This document shows, piece by piece, positions 51,619-63,333 of a stretch of DNA of 64,000 nt. A model generated the notes under the pieces. That model saw only the letters and a list, made by a program, of their open reading frames with translations. It was not told where the DNA came from and searched no databases. Source of the DNA: STC-113 sp964553745 (GTDB lineage Bacteria > Patescibacteriota > Gracilibacteria > BD1-5 > UBA2023); contig CAZKLD010000001.1 of assembly GCA_964553745.1 (NCBI GenBank), positions 62,001 through 126,000 on the forward strand, read 5' to 3'. The stretch's first letter is position 1; every line of letters begins with the position of its first letter. The position numbers and the translations under genes are program-made.

Positions 51619-52839
51619 ATGAAAGAACAGAAAAATATATTGATTTTTACGGTGGCACTGACGCTGCTTTTTTCACTATTTTCCTCATTATTGGTTTATC
51701 AGTTGCTGATCAAGAATCATATCCCCGAGATTTACTGAGGGGGAAATGTGCCCAAGAGTGTGACTCAAATTCCAAATGATCCGGCGAGTGTCGCGGCTAG
51801 CAGGTCCAGCCTGAAAAATCTGGAAACGAGCGTCAAGGATTTGGCGCACAAGATAAGCCCTTCTGTAGTCAGTATCATTATTTCAAAAGATGTGCAGACT
51901 TACAGGACTGATCCTTTCGGATTCTTTCAAGAGCCATCTGGAGTGGTGAGGAGGAAGGTGTGAGGATGAACTTGATTCTTCGTCAAGAAAAACGGAACGA
52001 TTATAACAAATAAGCACGTTGTATCAGACCCGAATGCAAGCTATACTGTTATTACATCAAATAATCAAGAATTCGTAGGAAAGGTCCTCGCCATTGATCC
52101 CACTACTGATTTGGCTGTAATAAAAGCCACCACCAAAGATTGAAAAGAATTGAACGACACTCCTGCAGTGAATTTTGTCGAAGATTCGTCAAATGTAGAA
52201 GTTGGTAATTTTGTAGTGGCAATCTGAAATGCGCTTGCGGAATTCCAGAACACAGTAACATTCTGAGTGATTTCTGGGCTTTGAAGAAGCATTGAAGCAT
52301 GAGACGGCGCTTGAATCTGAACCGAGCAGCTGACTGGGCTGCTTCAGACTGATGCTGCCATAAATCCCGGAAACAGCTGAGGGCCGCTCGTGAATCTCAA
52401 TGATGAAGTTGTATGAATCAATACAGCCATAGCCGCATGAGCGAACGGACTCTGATTTGCAATTCCGCTTTCCCAGAAAGAAGTTACATCAATAGTCAAC
52501 TCTATTGAAAAATTCTGAAGCATAAAGCGTGCATTCATATGAATAAGATATATCTCACTTTCTCCAGATATCGCAAAGCAGCTTAACATAAAGACTTTAG
52601 CTGGTGATTATATCGGCTCTCAGGATTGACAGCCCGCTGTTATCCAGTGATCGCCTGCCGAAAAATCCTGACTCAAAGACTGAGACACTATTGTGGAGAT
52701 AAATTGAATCCCGCTTTTGTGATGATTGACCACAAAAGATATCCTCAAAGATAAGCTTCCCGGGGAGAAAGTGGTCCTGAAGATCATAACAAAAGCCTGA
52801 GAAACAAAGACGATTGAGTTAATCCTCAGTGACAGATAG
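51619..52839 (+). CDS. htrA: HtrA/DegP-family serine protease with PDZ domain
   Basis: 406 residues. N-terminal membrane anchor LIFTVALTLLFSLFSSLLVY. Trypsin-like catalytic triad: His in GTGFFVKKNGTIITNKHVVS, Asp in LAIDPTTDLAVIKATTKDG and Ser in TDAAINPGNSGGPLVNLND. One C-terminal PDZ domain (AFIGIRYISLSPDIAKQLNI; GSPAEKSGLKDGDTIVEING). HtrA proteases degrade misfolded extracytoplasmic proteins. It stands alone with a terminator after it. Core glycines are largely TGA. Confidence 0.97.
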
Positions 52840-52853
52840 ATATCCGATCAAAA

Positions 52854-52882
52854 AAAGAACTTGGTAACCAAGTTCTTTTTTA
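52854..52882 (+). terminator. Terminator after htrA (convergent with next gene)
   Basis: AAAGAACTTGG-TAA-CCAAGTTCTTT stem, T-run; the minus-strand membrane gene ends at 52883, so it can serve both. Confidence 0.88.
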
Positions 52883-53272
52883 TTATTTCAGTACCTCTTC
52901 GATCATCTCTGGGGTTATATTGACTTTCTGAATATTCTTCCTTTTGGCCTGAGAAGTTCAGGATTGGGTCGTTCAATTGATGATTTCCTGAAGTTGGGAT
53001 TCATTTCCTGTGAGAACATCAGTGTTTACATTCTGCAGAGTTTTCTCAGCGGTCATCTCGACTATCTTACTCATTTTTGGGATGAGATAATCATTCGCAA
53101 GCTTATCGATATCAAGAGAAGGGATGATCATAAAATAGAAATATATGATGCCCCCAAAAACTATTATCTTAAATGCAGCCAGTGCCGCTGAAATCTTGGC
53201 TTGCTTCCTCATTTTAGAGAAAATGTAGTCAATCTTCTCAGCCTCTGTGAATTCGGAATTTTTTTTGAACAT
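52883..53272 (-). CDS. Small membrane protein, 129 aa
   Basis: One membrane helix (AALAAFKIIVFGGIIYFYFM) after a charged N-terminus (TEAEKIDYIFSKMRKQAKIS), then a helical region (IPKMSKIVEMTAEKTLQNVN) and a short C-terminus (GTTQSGTSQAKRKNIQKVNI). I do not recognise the family. It is the last gene of a minus-strand series but separated by 60 bp from the HD gene. ATG start at 53272. Confidence 0.65.
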
Positions 53273-53332
53273 GGTTATTCTGTGAATGTTATTATGATAA
53301 TATTACTATATCAATTGAGATTTGTCCAGAGT

Positions 53333-54121
53333 TTAAATGAAATGCATATTTTTGCATGATAGTATTTCTATTATCGATTCCGGGTTTATCTTGGATGAAT
53401 CGATTCACCTTTTTATGAAATCCATTCAATCCTTGTGGAAAGAAAGCGCATGCTCTTTGTTCTGGAAAAATCTTACCAAATCTTCAGTTTCTGAGTTGAA
53501 GGCGAATTTTATGACATTAGGATTTATGAAGAAATCATCCATAGCATTCAGGAAATGAGTGATATCGATTTCATCTCTGAACATATTTATATATATCCAG
53601 ATGTTCATTATCGGATCGAGCCTATCCAGATAATTGAATAGCTTAAGTTCGGGCGATTTATCAGGACTCATTCATTCGAGCAGGAAAAATCTGAAATCTT
53701 CTTTCAGGCTTCAATCAAAAGAATCAAGGATGAGACTATTGACCTTTTCCTCTTCTTTGTCTTTTTCTTCTTTTGTCTTAAGGGGTCACCCTGCAAGCTC
53801 TGTTGTAGTGAAATATGGGATATCTCAGATAATGGCCTCGGCCAAGTCATGAAACGCTATAATGTTCATAAAGGCATTCCTGTCTAACTTCATGTCGAAT
53901 ATCTCAAAGAGGATATCTGCATTCCTTCAGATCGAAAGAAGGTGGTCATATACTGATCTTTTCGGCAACTTTATCTCATTTTTATCGAGGCGCAAGTGCT
54001 TCCCTGCCCTTGGAATCTTCTTGAGCTCATCTATGAGCCTCAGCTCATTTCAATCATGGAGGATGAGATATGCATTGACTGATTCCAGCCTTTCTTTTAA
54101 TATTGCTTGTATTTTTTCCAT
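53333..54121 (-). CDS. HD-domain phosphohydrolase (YfbR/HD_3-like)
   Basis: 262 residues. The HD signature is seen as SVYDHLLSIGRNADILFEIF and IIAFHDLAEAIIGDIPYFTT (H...HD...D). N-terminal KERLESVNAYLILHDGNELR and KHLRLDKNEIKLPKRSVYDH precede it. YfbR-like HD proteins dephosphorylate 5'-deoxynucleotides. Under the standard code the gene splits at several TGA. Its ATG overlaps the TAA of polA (TAATG, 54119-54123), so translation is probably coupled to that of the DNA polymerase, which would match a nucleotide-pool role. Confidence 0.85.
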
Positions 54122-55533
54122 TATTTTGCATCTTTCCAATTATCGCCTGTTCATGTCTCGACATATAGCTTAGCATCGAAGCCGACTACATTTTCCATAA
54201 TTTCTTTGATTTTCTCTTCTAAGAAAAGCTCATCCTTATGAAGTTCGAAAACAAGCTCATCATGCACCTGCAATATCATCTTTGTCTTATATCATCATTT
54301 TTCCAATAGATCCGCTATCTTGATCATGGCAAGCTTTATCACATCGGCAGCAGTTCATTGTATCGGCATATTTATGGCTTCCCTTTCGGCTTGGGCTTTC
54401 ATTATCTTATTCGCGTCATTAAGTCAGTTCACGTACCTCCTGCGCCCGAAATAAGTCTCGACATACCCGGTTTCCCTTGCTGTCTCCAGAATCGACTCAT
54501 AATAAGCCTTAACTCCGGAATACATTTCATAGAAAGTATTGATGTAAGATGTGGCCTCAGCCGGCGATATGTTTATCTGCTTCGAGAGTCAGAATCATGA
54601 AATTCCATAAACTACTCAGAAATTTACAGTCTTAGCTCTGCGCCTCAGTTCTGAAGTGATTTTCGCATCTTCTCAGAAGAGGAATTTCGCGGTTCTTGTA
54701 TGGATATCCTCTCAACTCATGAATGCCTCCAAAAGAACTTTATCTCGGCTGAGATTTGCCAGAACACGCAGCTCCACCTGAGAATAATCGGCGACAAGTA
54801 TCTTATAATCGGATGAGCTTGGGATGAAGCAGGATTTGATTTCATCCGCATGTCGGTTTCATGACGGTATATTCTGCAGATTAGGATTCTCGCTTGATAA
54901 TCTCCCCGTAACCGCCTGGGTCTGGTTGAATGTAGTGTGCATCCTTTTTGTGAAGGGGTTTACGGATTTCAGAAGTCCTTCTACATAGGTTGTTACGAGC
55001 TTCCTGAGTCACCTGTGCTCAAGAATAAGGGCTGCAATGGCATATTTCTCTCAAATAAGCTCCAAGACCTCATTATCCACACTGAATCAAGTCTTTATCT
55101 TCTTGTTTGTCGGGATTTGGAGCTTCTCAAAGAGTATCACCTGCAATTGCTTCGGCGAATTCAGATTGAATCTCTCTCAGACTAGCTCATAAATCTCTTC
55201 TTCGAGCTGTTTTATCCTGTCTTCCATTTCTGTTCAGAGATTCTTAAGCTTCATGGAATCCAATTTGAATCACTCATATTCCATCTTCGACAGCACCTCC
55301 AATAGTTGCGATTCCATAGAAAATATGAATTCCTGAGATGGTGAAGGCTTGGAATAGTCTATATCCGCAAGATGATTCGCCCATGCAAAATAGGCTTTCT
55401 CATATGAAGCGGTCTTCTTTTCATTGCTTAGGATGAAATTATCGCTCTGTTCGATGAAGGTCTTGAAATCAGAATTCCTGAACCTAGGGGCGAATATGTA
55501 TTCCTTTAGCTTTATGTCATAGAATTTGGTCAT
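54121..55533 (-). CDS. polA: DNA polymerase I, polymerase domain only (family A)
   Basis: 470 residues. Motif A VADYSQVELRVLANLSRDKV, motif B RRRAKTVNFGVVYGISGFG, motif C ILQVHDELVFELHKDELFL, plus thumb and finger segments (GRLSSENPNLQNIPS, FGRRRYVNGLNDANKIMKAQ). The 5'-3' exonuclease and most of the 3'-5' proofreading domain of full-length Pol I (~900 aa) are missing; the N-terminal ~80 residues are short and unassigned. Either the domains are encoded elsewhere or this reduced genome uses a stripped polymerase. TAATG overlap couples it to the HD-hydrolase gene. Start MTKFYDIKLKEYIFAPRF. Confidence 0.95.
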
Positions 55534-55722
55534 TTTTCTCCGTTATTAATTTATTAGAGAGTACCTTTTTTGGTCATTTTTGCAAGTCAGGATTTAAAAT
55601 AGGATTTAAGGAGCAAAAAGTCTTTTTGGATTTGGATTATTAAGATAATTTGGTAAAATAAATCGCGATATTTGCCATTTTTAATGGCAAATCTTATTTT
55701 TATTTTTCATTTTTACAGAATA

Positions 55723-56283
55723 ATGAAGATCTTCATCACAAGACACGGAGAAACCCTGGAGAATAGGGCTTGAATCTTCCAATGACACATTGACTGAACA
55801 TTATCCGATGATGGAATAGAACAGGCAAAGAAACTGGCGCTGAGATTAAGCGGGGAAGAAATAGATATCATCTATTGCTCCCCTCTCTGAAGGACAAAAG
55901 ATACCCTAAAGCAAATCCAGGAATACAAGGCTGCAACTGAAGTGATTTTCACACGAGATCTTGTAGAGCGCGATGCCTGAGATGCGACTTGAAAAAAATG
56001 AGACGAAGTTGATTTCACTGTAGCAAAATGAGTTGAGACGAATGAGGCACTGAGAAAGAGGGCTTGAGAATTCTTGGACGAGATAATGAGAAACCACTCA
56101 AGCTGAAACATATTGCTTGTGACTCATTGATGATTCATAAAATGGCTTTTTGCATATATCCACAATATTCCAGAACCAGAGATGGTTTGAAGATATGCAT
56201 CGAACAATTGTTCGCTCAGCCTGATTGAGATAGAATGAAGCAAGCTAAAAGAGATTTATTTCAATGATACGTCTCATATTTAA
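55723..56283 (+). CDS. Histidine phosphatase (phosphoglycerate mutase-like)
   Basis: 186 residues. The RHG motif FITRHGETLENRAGIFQGHI, then SDDGIEQAKKLALRLSGEEI, IIYCSPLGRTKDTLKQIQEY, ERDAGDATGKKGDE and the second-His region NILLVTHGGFIKWLFAYI. These are the phosphoglycerate mutase-like residues (R-H-G, R, E/D, H). Many family members are not mutases but dephosphorylate nucleotides or sugars; the substrate is unknown. The GNAT gene follows 11 nt after it and is probably co-transcribed. Confidence 0.93.
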
Positions 56284-56294
56284 ACTAATGTATT

Positions 56295-56693
56295 ATGGAA
56301 ATCGCATATAAAATCATAACACCGAGGAATCTGGCAAAATACCAGAATCCCCTTCTTGAGTTGCTGAAATCCGAATGGAATTCTACTGAAAGCCTACTGA
56401 AATCGCTCAAGAATTCATCATATATTGTCATAGCTTTGGACGGAGAAAAAGCTGTCGGATGCTTTCAGATAATCACGGACAGACTCTTTGTGGCATTCCT
56501 CATAAATCTCTGGGTGGATCCCGAATACAGGAAATTCTGAATCTGATGAAAGGTTACCGAGCTAGCGGTATCCAAGGCAGAAGAGCTGAAAGTCAAGAAT
56601 ATCCAATTGGTCCCCGACCCGAGTCACCCCTGGCTTAAGCCGTTTTATGCTAAATATTGATTCAAAGAATGAATTTATATGTGGACAAAATAA
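56295..56693 (+). CDS. GNAT acetyltransferase
   Basis: 132 residues. SSYIVIALDGEKAVGCFQII, AFLINLWVDPEYRKFGIGGK, VTELAVSKAEELKVKNIQLV and WLKPFYAKYGFKEGIYMW follow the GNAT fold: strand 4, the acetyl-CoA loop R-K-F-G-I-G-G (close to R/Q-x-x-G-x-G/A), and the closing FY-x-K-x-GF. The transferred acceptor is unknown. It starts 11 nt after the histidine phosphatase gene stop. Confidence 0.9.
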
Positions 56694-56814
56694 TATTTTT
56701 AGTTATAAACTGTATATTACAATAAATTGCTTTCCGATTTATTTCAAGAATTCTAGATTTAGAGCGGGTATAGTAATCCATAGTAATCAATATTAGTCTT
56801 TTATCTAATCCATC

Positions 56815-58974
56815 ATGACAACAAAGTACTCTCCCTGAACTCCTGAGGCTCTGAAATTGGAAAAATATGACTCCGACCGACAAGCTTCATTATTGCAAAG
56901 AAGCCCGGCATATACCGAAGCCAGCAAGATAAATGACAAATTCAATCGGCTAGTCAGGCAGAACCGTATAATAGAAGAGATAGAAAGGAGCGGCATACCG
57001 GATATCGGGCTTATATTTTCGCCTGAGTATATAACGCTTCTTCCTGAAGTCCTGGATAAGCTTTTCGAATGATTTCTTGCCGAGTACAGGAGATGTGTGG
57101 AAACTCCCAAAGAGAAAATCACATTTGATATCCTTGATGGAACGGATGATGAGATGTGACACAGATTCAATTTTTTGTGGGCGCTCATAAATCAATATAA
57201 AAGTTCCAATGATTCTGAAATACTGAGGAAAATCATCGATGATTTCCAACCGAAACTAGTGGCTCTTTATAACGAATCAGGATACAGTAAAGTTGAATAT
57301 GGCCTGTATAAGCACTGTCTGGAAAACTGCGAAATGGATGATGAACAGAAGAGAATAATTGGTATGACTGTGAAGGATTATGAGAAGAACGGAATCCATT
57401 TGCCTCAAGATAAGATAGACAGACTGAAGGAGATGAACCTGAAGATGACAAAAATGCGCAATAAATTCGCAAACAATCTTCTTGATGATGAGAAGAGTTT
57501 TGTGCATGTCTTTGAAGATGATGGGGATATTTCTGAGATGCCTCAGGATGTTCTCACCAAGGCGAAAGATAAAGCTGAATCAGCTTGAAGAAAATGATAT
57601 CTTTTCAATATAAATCATGCAGATCTGTCGAATATCCTGCAGTATTGCTCGAATTCACAAACAAGAAAGCATTTCTATGTAGCCAATGAGACTCTTGCCA
57701 TATCTTGAAAAAAAGATAACAGGAAGCTTGCACTCAAGATGCTGAAGTTAAGGGAAGAGACGGCGTCAATCTTGTGATATGATACTTACTCCGAATTCAT
57801 ATTGAGCGATGTGATGGCATGAACCCCCGAAAAGGTGCTAGAAGTGCTAAATGAATGAATTCCGAGAGCGCTCGAGAAAGAGAAAAAAGAGATTGCAATG
57901 CTGAAGGAACATTTCTGATTAGAAGAATTGGCAATGTGGGATGTGGCATATTATTCAAGGCTTTATAAGCTGGAGAAATTCAATCTCGATCCTAAGGTCA
58001 CAAGAAGATATTATGAGATCGATACAGTGATAGAATGACTTTTCGATATAGCGAACAGGCTCTATTGAATAGAAATGAGAGAATCGCAAGAGAAAACCTA
58101 TAAAGAATGAATTCGATATTATGAAGTCTGGAAATGAGAAGAGCTGAAGGGCTATTTCATCCTGGACCCTTTTGCCAGAGAAGGCAAGACCAGCTGAGCA
58201 TGGAACTCAAAGATCAGGAATAAGAGAACCATAAATTGAAAGGCAGTTTATCCGATTGTCTTCAATGTTGCTTCATTCATGGATACCGGAAAATGAAGAA
58301 CATTGATCTGAAGCGAGTGAACTAGGACTCTTTTCCACGAATTCTGACATATGCTGCATGCCTTATGCTGAAAGTCCAAATATCCCGCACTTATCTGAAC
58401 TGCAAACCTAGAGCGCGATTTGGTGGAATTATTCTCCGTCTTCATGGAAAACTATAAAAATGAGCCCGAATCTCTCAAGACTTTTGCTAGAGATTTTGAA
58501 ACTGGTGAAACCATACCCGAGGAAATCATTAAGAAATACGAGATGACAGACAAGATCATGAGTTGAACTAACTTGTTGAGACTTCTTAATTTTGCAATGA
58601 TAGATATCAGGATCCACAATGAAAAGTGCCCGAGGACAGTTAAAGAGCTCGATAGGAAAGTCTTTGAGATCGCTCAATCAAATACCAATCTAAATATGAA
58701 TGAGCATGAATATAAGCTCCTCGCAAATTTCAAACATTTATTCTATTGGTCGTATGCATCATTCGTCTATAGCTATTTGTGGGCCGACATCACTAGCACT
58801 CAGGTCAAAAGCCGTTTCAAAGCATGAAAATGAATGTTTGACAAAGAGATTGCAGCGGAATATCACGACAAGCTAATGTCACAATGATCCATCAAGCCGG
58901 GAATCGAGCAATTTATGGATTTCACTTGAGAAGATATAAATATGGAGCCATTCTTCAGGGAAATGGGAATTTAA
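56815..58974 (+). CDS. M3-family zinc oligopeptidase (oligopeptidase A/Dcp type)
   Basis: 719 residues. The zinc motif is TRTLFHEFGHMLHALCGKS (HExGH), with the second glutamate in GTANLERDLVELFSVFMEN. Other conserved M3A parts include YFILDPFAREGKTSGAWNS and RFKAGKGMFDKEIAAEYHDK. The N-terminal ~300 residues are helical (HCLENCEMDDEQKRIIGMTV). Oligopeptidase A and Dcp degrade short peptides in the cytoplasm. It is followed 13 nt later by two ABC exporter half-genes; the peptidase may clear the peptides, but co-function is only positional. Confidence 0.95.
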
Positions 58975-58987
58975 TTAAACAAAGGAT

Positions 58988-60724
58988 ATGCTAAAGGAAT
59001 TCTACGCGAAGCTCAAGATTCTTCTTGGGCCTATAAAATACGTAAAAAAAGATGCGTATTTCAGCATGTTCTGAGAAATATATGATTGATTCCAATCGAT
59101 TTTTCTGGTGCAGGTTTTTGCTTATTTGGTCGCTGCCATACAAACAAAAAATTTAGACAGCTTTTATTTCTGGATAATCATTTTCGTCATAGTCGAGCTA
59201 TTCGCATATTTTTTCACATACGTAGCAACCAGATATTTCGTAAAGACATTTTATTCAATGTGAAATGTGCTTAATGCCATCTATCTTAGAAAATTCATCA
59301 ATCTCGATAATAATAAGATTGATGTGCTGTGAACCTGAAGGGCTTTCAGCATAATTTCAAAATGAGTCGATAGCTGGCTTGAAATAGTCCTAGCAAGAGG
59401 ATTTAATGTACTTGTATGACTGCTTTCGATAATATATGCTTTCTGAATTATCGCTTTTACTGTATGATTTTCTTACTTTATTGCGATACTTTTGATTTTT
59501 TTCGCGTTATTCACATTAGTTCTTTATTGAAATAATCTTTCGCTAAAATATAGGAAAATAAGAAAAGAAGTGACGACAGAATACGATAGAAGCATATTTA
59601 AGATAATCTCTTCGAAATTTGAAATTCTCCAAAATAATAGGATCGAGAATGAAAACTCTAAATTAGATTGATTGTCAAAAGAAATAATATGATTATCTGT
59701 AAAGGAAGAATTTATAAGTAGCTCTTGGAATGTAGCTGTGAGATTCATTTTTGCAATAATTCAGCTCATAATATTCTTCACTCTTTGAGCTTGAGTCATA
59801 AGATGAGAAATAAGCTTTGCATATTTCATACTGATCAATTGATTGGTATGAGTCATAAACAAATATGTCTGGGGGTTCTCTAGGGAAATCAGATCGATTT
59901 GAGTGCACATGGTGAATGTCGATAAGCTGTTAGAAACTTTTGATCAGATAGACGAGATAAAATGAATCGATCATCCGACCCATTTCAAGTATTGCAAATG
60001 AGATATCTGCATAAGGAATATCGATTTCTGATATTCGGATGAAAATATATTCTCTGACTTTTCCCTTGATATAAGATGAAATGCTAAGACAGCATTAGTC
60101 TGAGATTCATGAAGCTGAAAGACCACACTTATGAAGCTTGTTGCATGATATATCAATCCGAAAGATTGAGAAATAATCGTCGATGGCCAGAATGTCTGAG
60201 ATGTGAATCTTATTTCGTATTATAAGAATATCTGATACTTAACGCAAGATCCTTCCGTATTCGACGGAACGATCATGGAAAATCTGACTTACGCCCTCGA
60301 TAGGGAGCCAACCAAGCAAGAGGTAGCCGACACGATCAAGAACTCCAAATGCGAATTTATTTTTGAATTGCCGAATTGAATAGATACCGAAATATGAGAA
60401 AGATGAATAAAGCTCTCCGGATGACAGAAACAGCGACTCGCGATTGCCAAGATAATGCTCAAGAATCCTAATATCATACTTCTGGATGAGCCGACTTCTG
60501 CGCTTGACAGCATTTCTGAGCAAGTCGTATCTGAAGCACTCCACAATCTGTTCAGATGAAGAACCGTACTCGTAATCGCACATCGTCTCCAGACGGTAAA
60601 AGAAGCCGATGAGATTATAGTGCTCAAATGATGACAGATAATAGAAAGATGAACTCATAGCGAATTATCCGAAATCTCAGATTGAGAGTACAGGAAAATG
60701 CTTGACCTGCAGACAAGCTTCTAA
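58988..60724 (+). CDS. ABC exporter half-transporter A
   Basis: 578 residues. TMD with membrane helices (DSFYFWIIIFVIVELFAYFF, VLVGLLSIIYAFGIIAFTVG, VRFIFAIIQLIIFFTLGAGV) and NBD with Walker A GDSGSGKTTLMKLVAGY, signature IKLSGGQKQRLAIAKIMLKN, Walker B NIILLDEPTSALDS and H-loop HRLQTVKEADEIIVL. The partner half-gene follows 46 bp downstream with the same NBD features, so this is probably a heterodimeric exporter. The substrate is not known; the neighbour peptidase hints at peptides. ATG 58988. Confidence 0.95.
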
Positions 60725-60770
60725 TAATAAATCTAATCACTCAGAAAACGTGAATTTCCGAAAATTATAC

Positions 60771-62486
60771 ATGAACATAAAAAGATTCCTGGATCCGGCG
60801 CTACACGATAAATGGATGCTTGCGAGATGAGTTTTCATATATGCTGTCATCTATGGGTATCCGTATCTGAATGTCTATATAATAAGGGAATTGACAGCAA
60901 AAACCGAAATCTGAGACCTAGAATGATTCAGTTCCATCCTCATGTTTTTTGTGGTATCTGTCATTATTTTTTTCATGATAAATTTCTTTTGCAGGAATTG
61001 GTGAAATGCAGAAATGCAATATTCATTCATGAAAAATATCCATAGGACCTATATGTCGAGATTCCTAGAACTCGATAACAATAAGGTTGAGAGCATATGA
61101 ACATGAAAGATGATAGCGATACTGAATTCATGAATATCCAATTGGACTTGAGCGCTCATCGATAATATAAAATCGATAATACAATTCTCGCTGGCATTCT
61201 TTTTTGCGATCTATATCTTTAAAAATGCCTGATACGGATATCTTATCGCATTTATCCTCATGTTCTGAGCATTCTACATATTCCTGCACAAGATGACGAT
61301 TCTGACAATAGAAAAAAGAAAGCAGAGGACAGAAGCGGAAGTTCTCTACAACAATCAATTCGTCAAGATGATAATGTCAAAATTCGAGATATATCAGAAT
61401 TCGAAAACCAAAAAAGAAGTTATGGTACTCGATAGTTTTTCGGATGAGGCAAAAAGCATAAATCTTTCGCTTAACCAATATTATTATTATCAATATCTTT
61501 GCCCGAAGGCTTTTCTCTCTATATTCAGAATCATTGTCTATTTCACTATCTGATATTGAATATTCCAGCAAACGCATAGGATTTCCGAGCTTGTCTGAAT
61601 GATAATGCTCTTGACGGTCATCGAAGACACTTTCTATAAATTCATAGATTTCTTCATGGAATTCACTAAGAAATTCTCTTACATCAGGAAGCTCTGGGAG
61701 ACATTCGATTCTATTCCGCCGATTCAGGAGAGAAAAGGCTTGCCCGAATTCAAATTGGACAAATGAAACATCGTCATCGAGGGCTTGAGCTATTCATATT
61801 GAGAAAAGAAAATCTTCGATGATTTCGGCTTGGAGATTATTTGATGAAAAAAGACTGCAATAGTATGACATTCCTGATCCGGGAAGACGACATTGGCAAA
61901 GCTCATAATCTGATATCTGAGGGCGGACTCGGGAACTGTCAAAGCCGATATGCAGGATATCCAAGAAATCGATATGCAGTCTTATTATGAGAATATATGA
62001 TATCTTACTCAGGATCCGAGCGTTTTCGACGGATCGATTTTTGAGAATCTCACATATTGAGCACGGCACGAGGTTACAGAATCAGAGTTGAAGAAGGCCA
62101 TAAAGCAAGCTCAGTGCGAGTTTATCTATGAGTTTTCAAAATGACTCGAAACCCAAATCTGAGAAAGATGAGTCAGACTGAGCTGATGACAGAAGCAGCG
62201 CCTGGCGATTGCTAAGATATTCATAAAAAATCCGAAGATCATAGTTCTGGACGAGCCCACATCTGCATTGGATAGCTTTTCTGAAGAAAAAATCTCAGAA
62301 GCATTCCACAATCTGTTTGCGGATAGGGCGGTGATTGTCATAGCACATCGTCTCCAGACCGTAAAAGAGGCTGATGACATAATCGTGCTCGAAAACTGAG
62401 AATTAATAGAGAGATGAAAACATAAAGAATTAGTTGAGAAGTGATGAATATATGCTAAAATGCTCAAGCTGCAAAGCTGATTTTAA
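60771..62486 (+). CDS. ABC exporter half-transporter B
   Basis: 571 residues. Membrane part (SILMFFVVSVIIFFMINFF, SLAFFFAIYIFKNAGYGYLI) and NBD: Walker A GHSGSGKTTLAKLIIGYL, signature VRLSGGQKQRLAIAKIFIKN, Walker B IIVLDEPTSALDS, HRLQTVKEADDIIVL. Its first half diverges from its partner, while the NBDs are similar (GYLTQDPSVFDG in both). The pair probably forms one heterodimer. It starts 46 bp after the partner's stop. Confidence 0.95.
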
Positions 62487-62495
62487 TTAAAGTAC

Positions 62496-63332
62496 ATGAA
62501 ATTCACATTTGAAAACGCAAAATATTCCATTGGCCCCGGGAACGATAGGACCTTGTCCAGGAAAATCAATGATTATAAATTTAAAGTAAATATGGTTAAG
62601 GAAAATAAAAATTTATTCGGAGTGGTTCTGGCTTTCTGGGATGAATATCTTAATTTTAAAGATATTCCGAATAAATGAGAAGTAGTTATCATTACTCATA
62701 ATCCGACTTCTTGAATACCGGAAAATGAATTTTTCATAACTGAGTTCCCTGATTCATGAATAGTCATTTCTGTTCACGATAATTATGTTCAGGAAATAAG
62801 AGCTCTGATCGGAGAAAAATGATATGATTTTGAAATCCTGAAATCGAGATTCGAACAATTGACCAGATGAGAAGCAAAAATTCTGGGCCCGGTTGTTACG
62901 ATGTCAATCAAGGGATTCGATAAACTTCTGCCGATGAGTCCGAATGCAATAAGGCTAGAGCCTGAGGATGAAAAAAAATTCCATGATTTCATGGAAAGCT
63001 GCACTGATTCCGAAGCGAAAGAAGTAAACATGGAATTCGGGAACCCGACTCATTTCTTCTATGCTTTATATCAGGAGTGAATTATCGTATCATTGGCCAA
63101 TTATTCAGTAGACGACAAAAATCGAATAGGCCACATCTGAATAATTACGCCATTTAGATTTTCTTGAAAAGGCTATGGGAAACAGTTGGTGAATACAGTG
63201 ATAAGGCAGATCATAGATAGCTGATTAGCACCGCAATACAGGGCATCTTCAACGAATATCGCATCTTTAAAGATTGCTGAATCACTTTGATTCGAGAGAG
63301 TACTGGAATCTTTTTCATTCATTCCAGCTTAA
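62496..63332 (+). CDS. GNAT-type acetyltransferase with N-terminal extension
   Basis: 278 residues. The C-terminal ~110 residues carry the GNAT core: VSLANYSVDDKNRIGHIGII, TPFRFSGKGYGKQLVNTVIR (acetyl-CoA loop F-S-G-K-G-Y-G), QIIDSGLAPQYRASSTNIA and SLKIAESLGFERVLESF. The N-terminal ~170 residues are an unassigned domain (NLFGVVLAFWDEYLNFKDIP; EIRALIGEKGYDFEILKSRF). The TAA stop lies 1 bp from the convergent stop of the next gene. Substrate unknown. Confidence 0.9.
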
Positions 63333-63333
63333 G

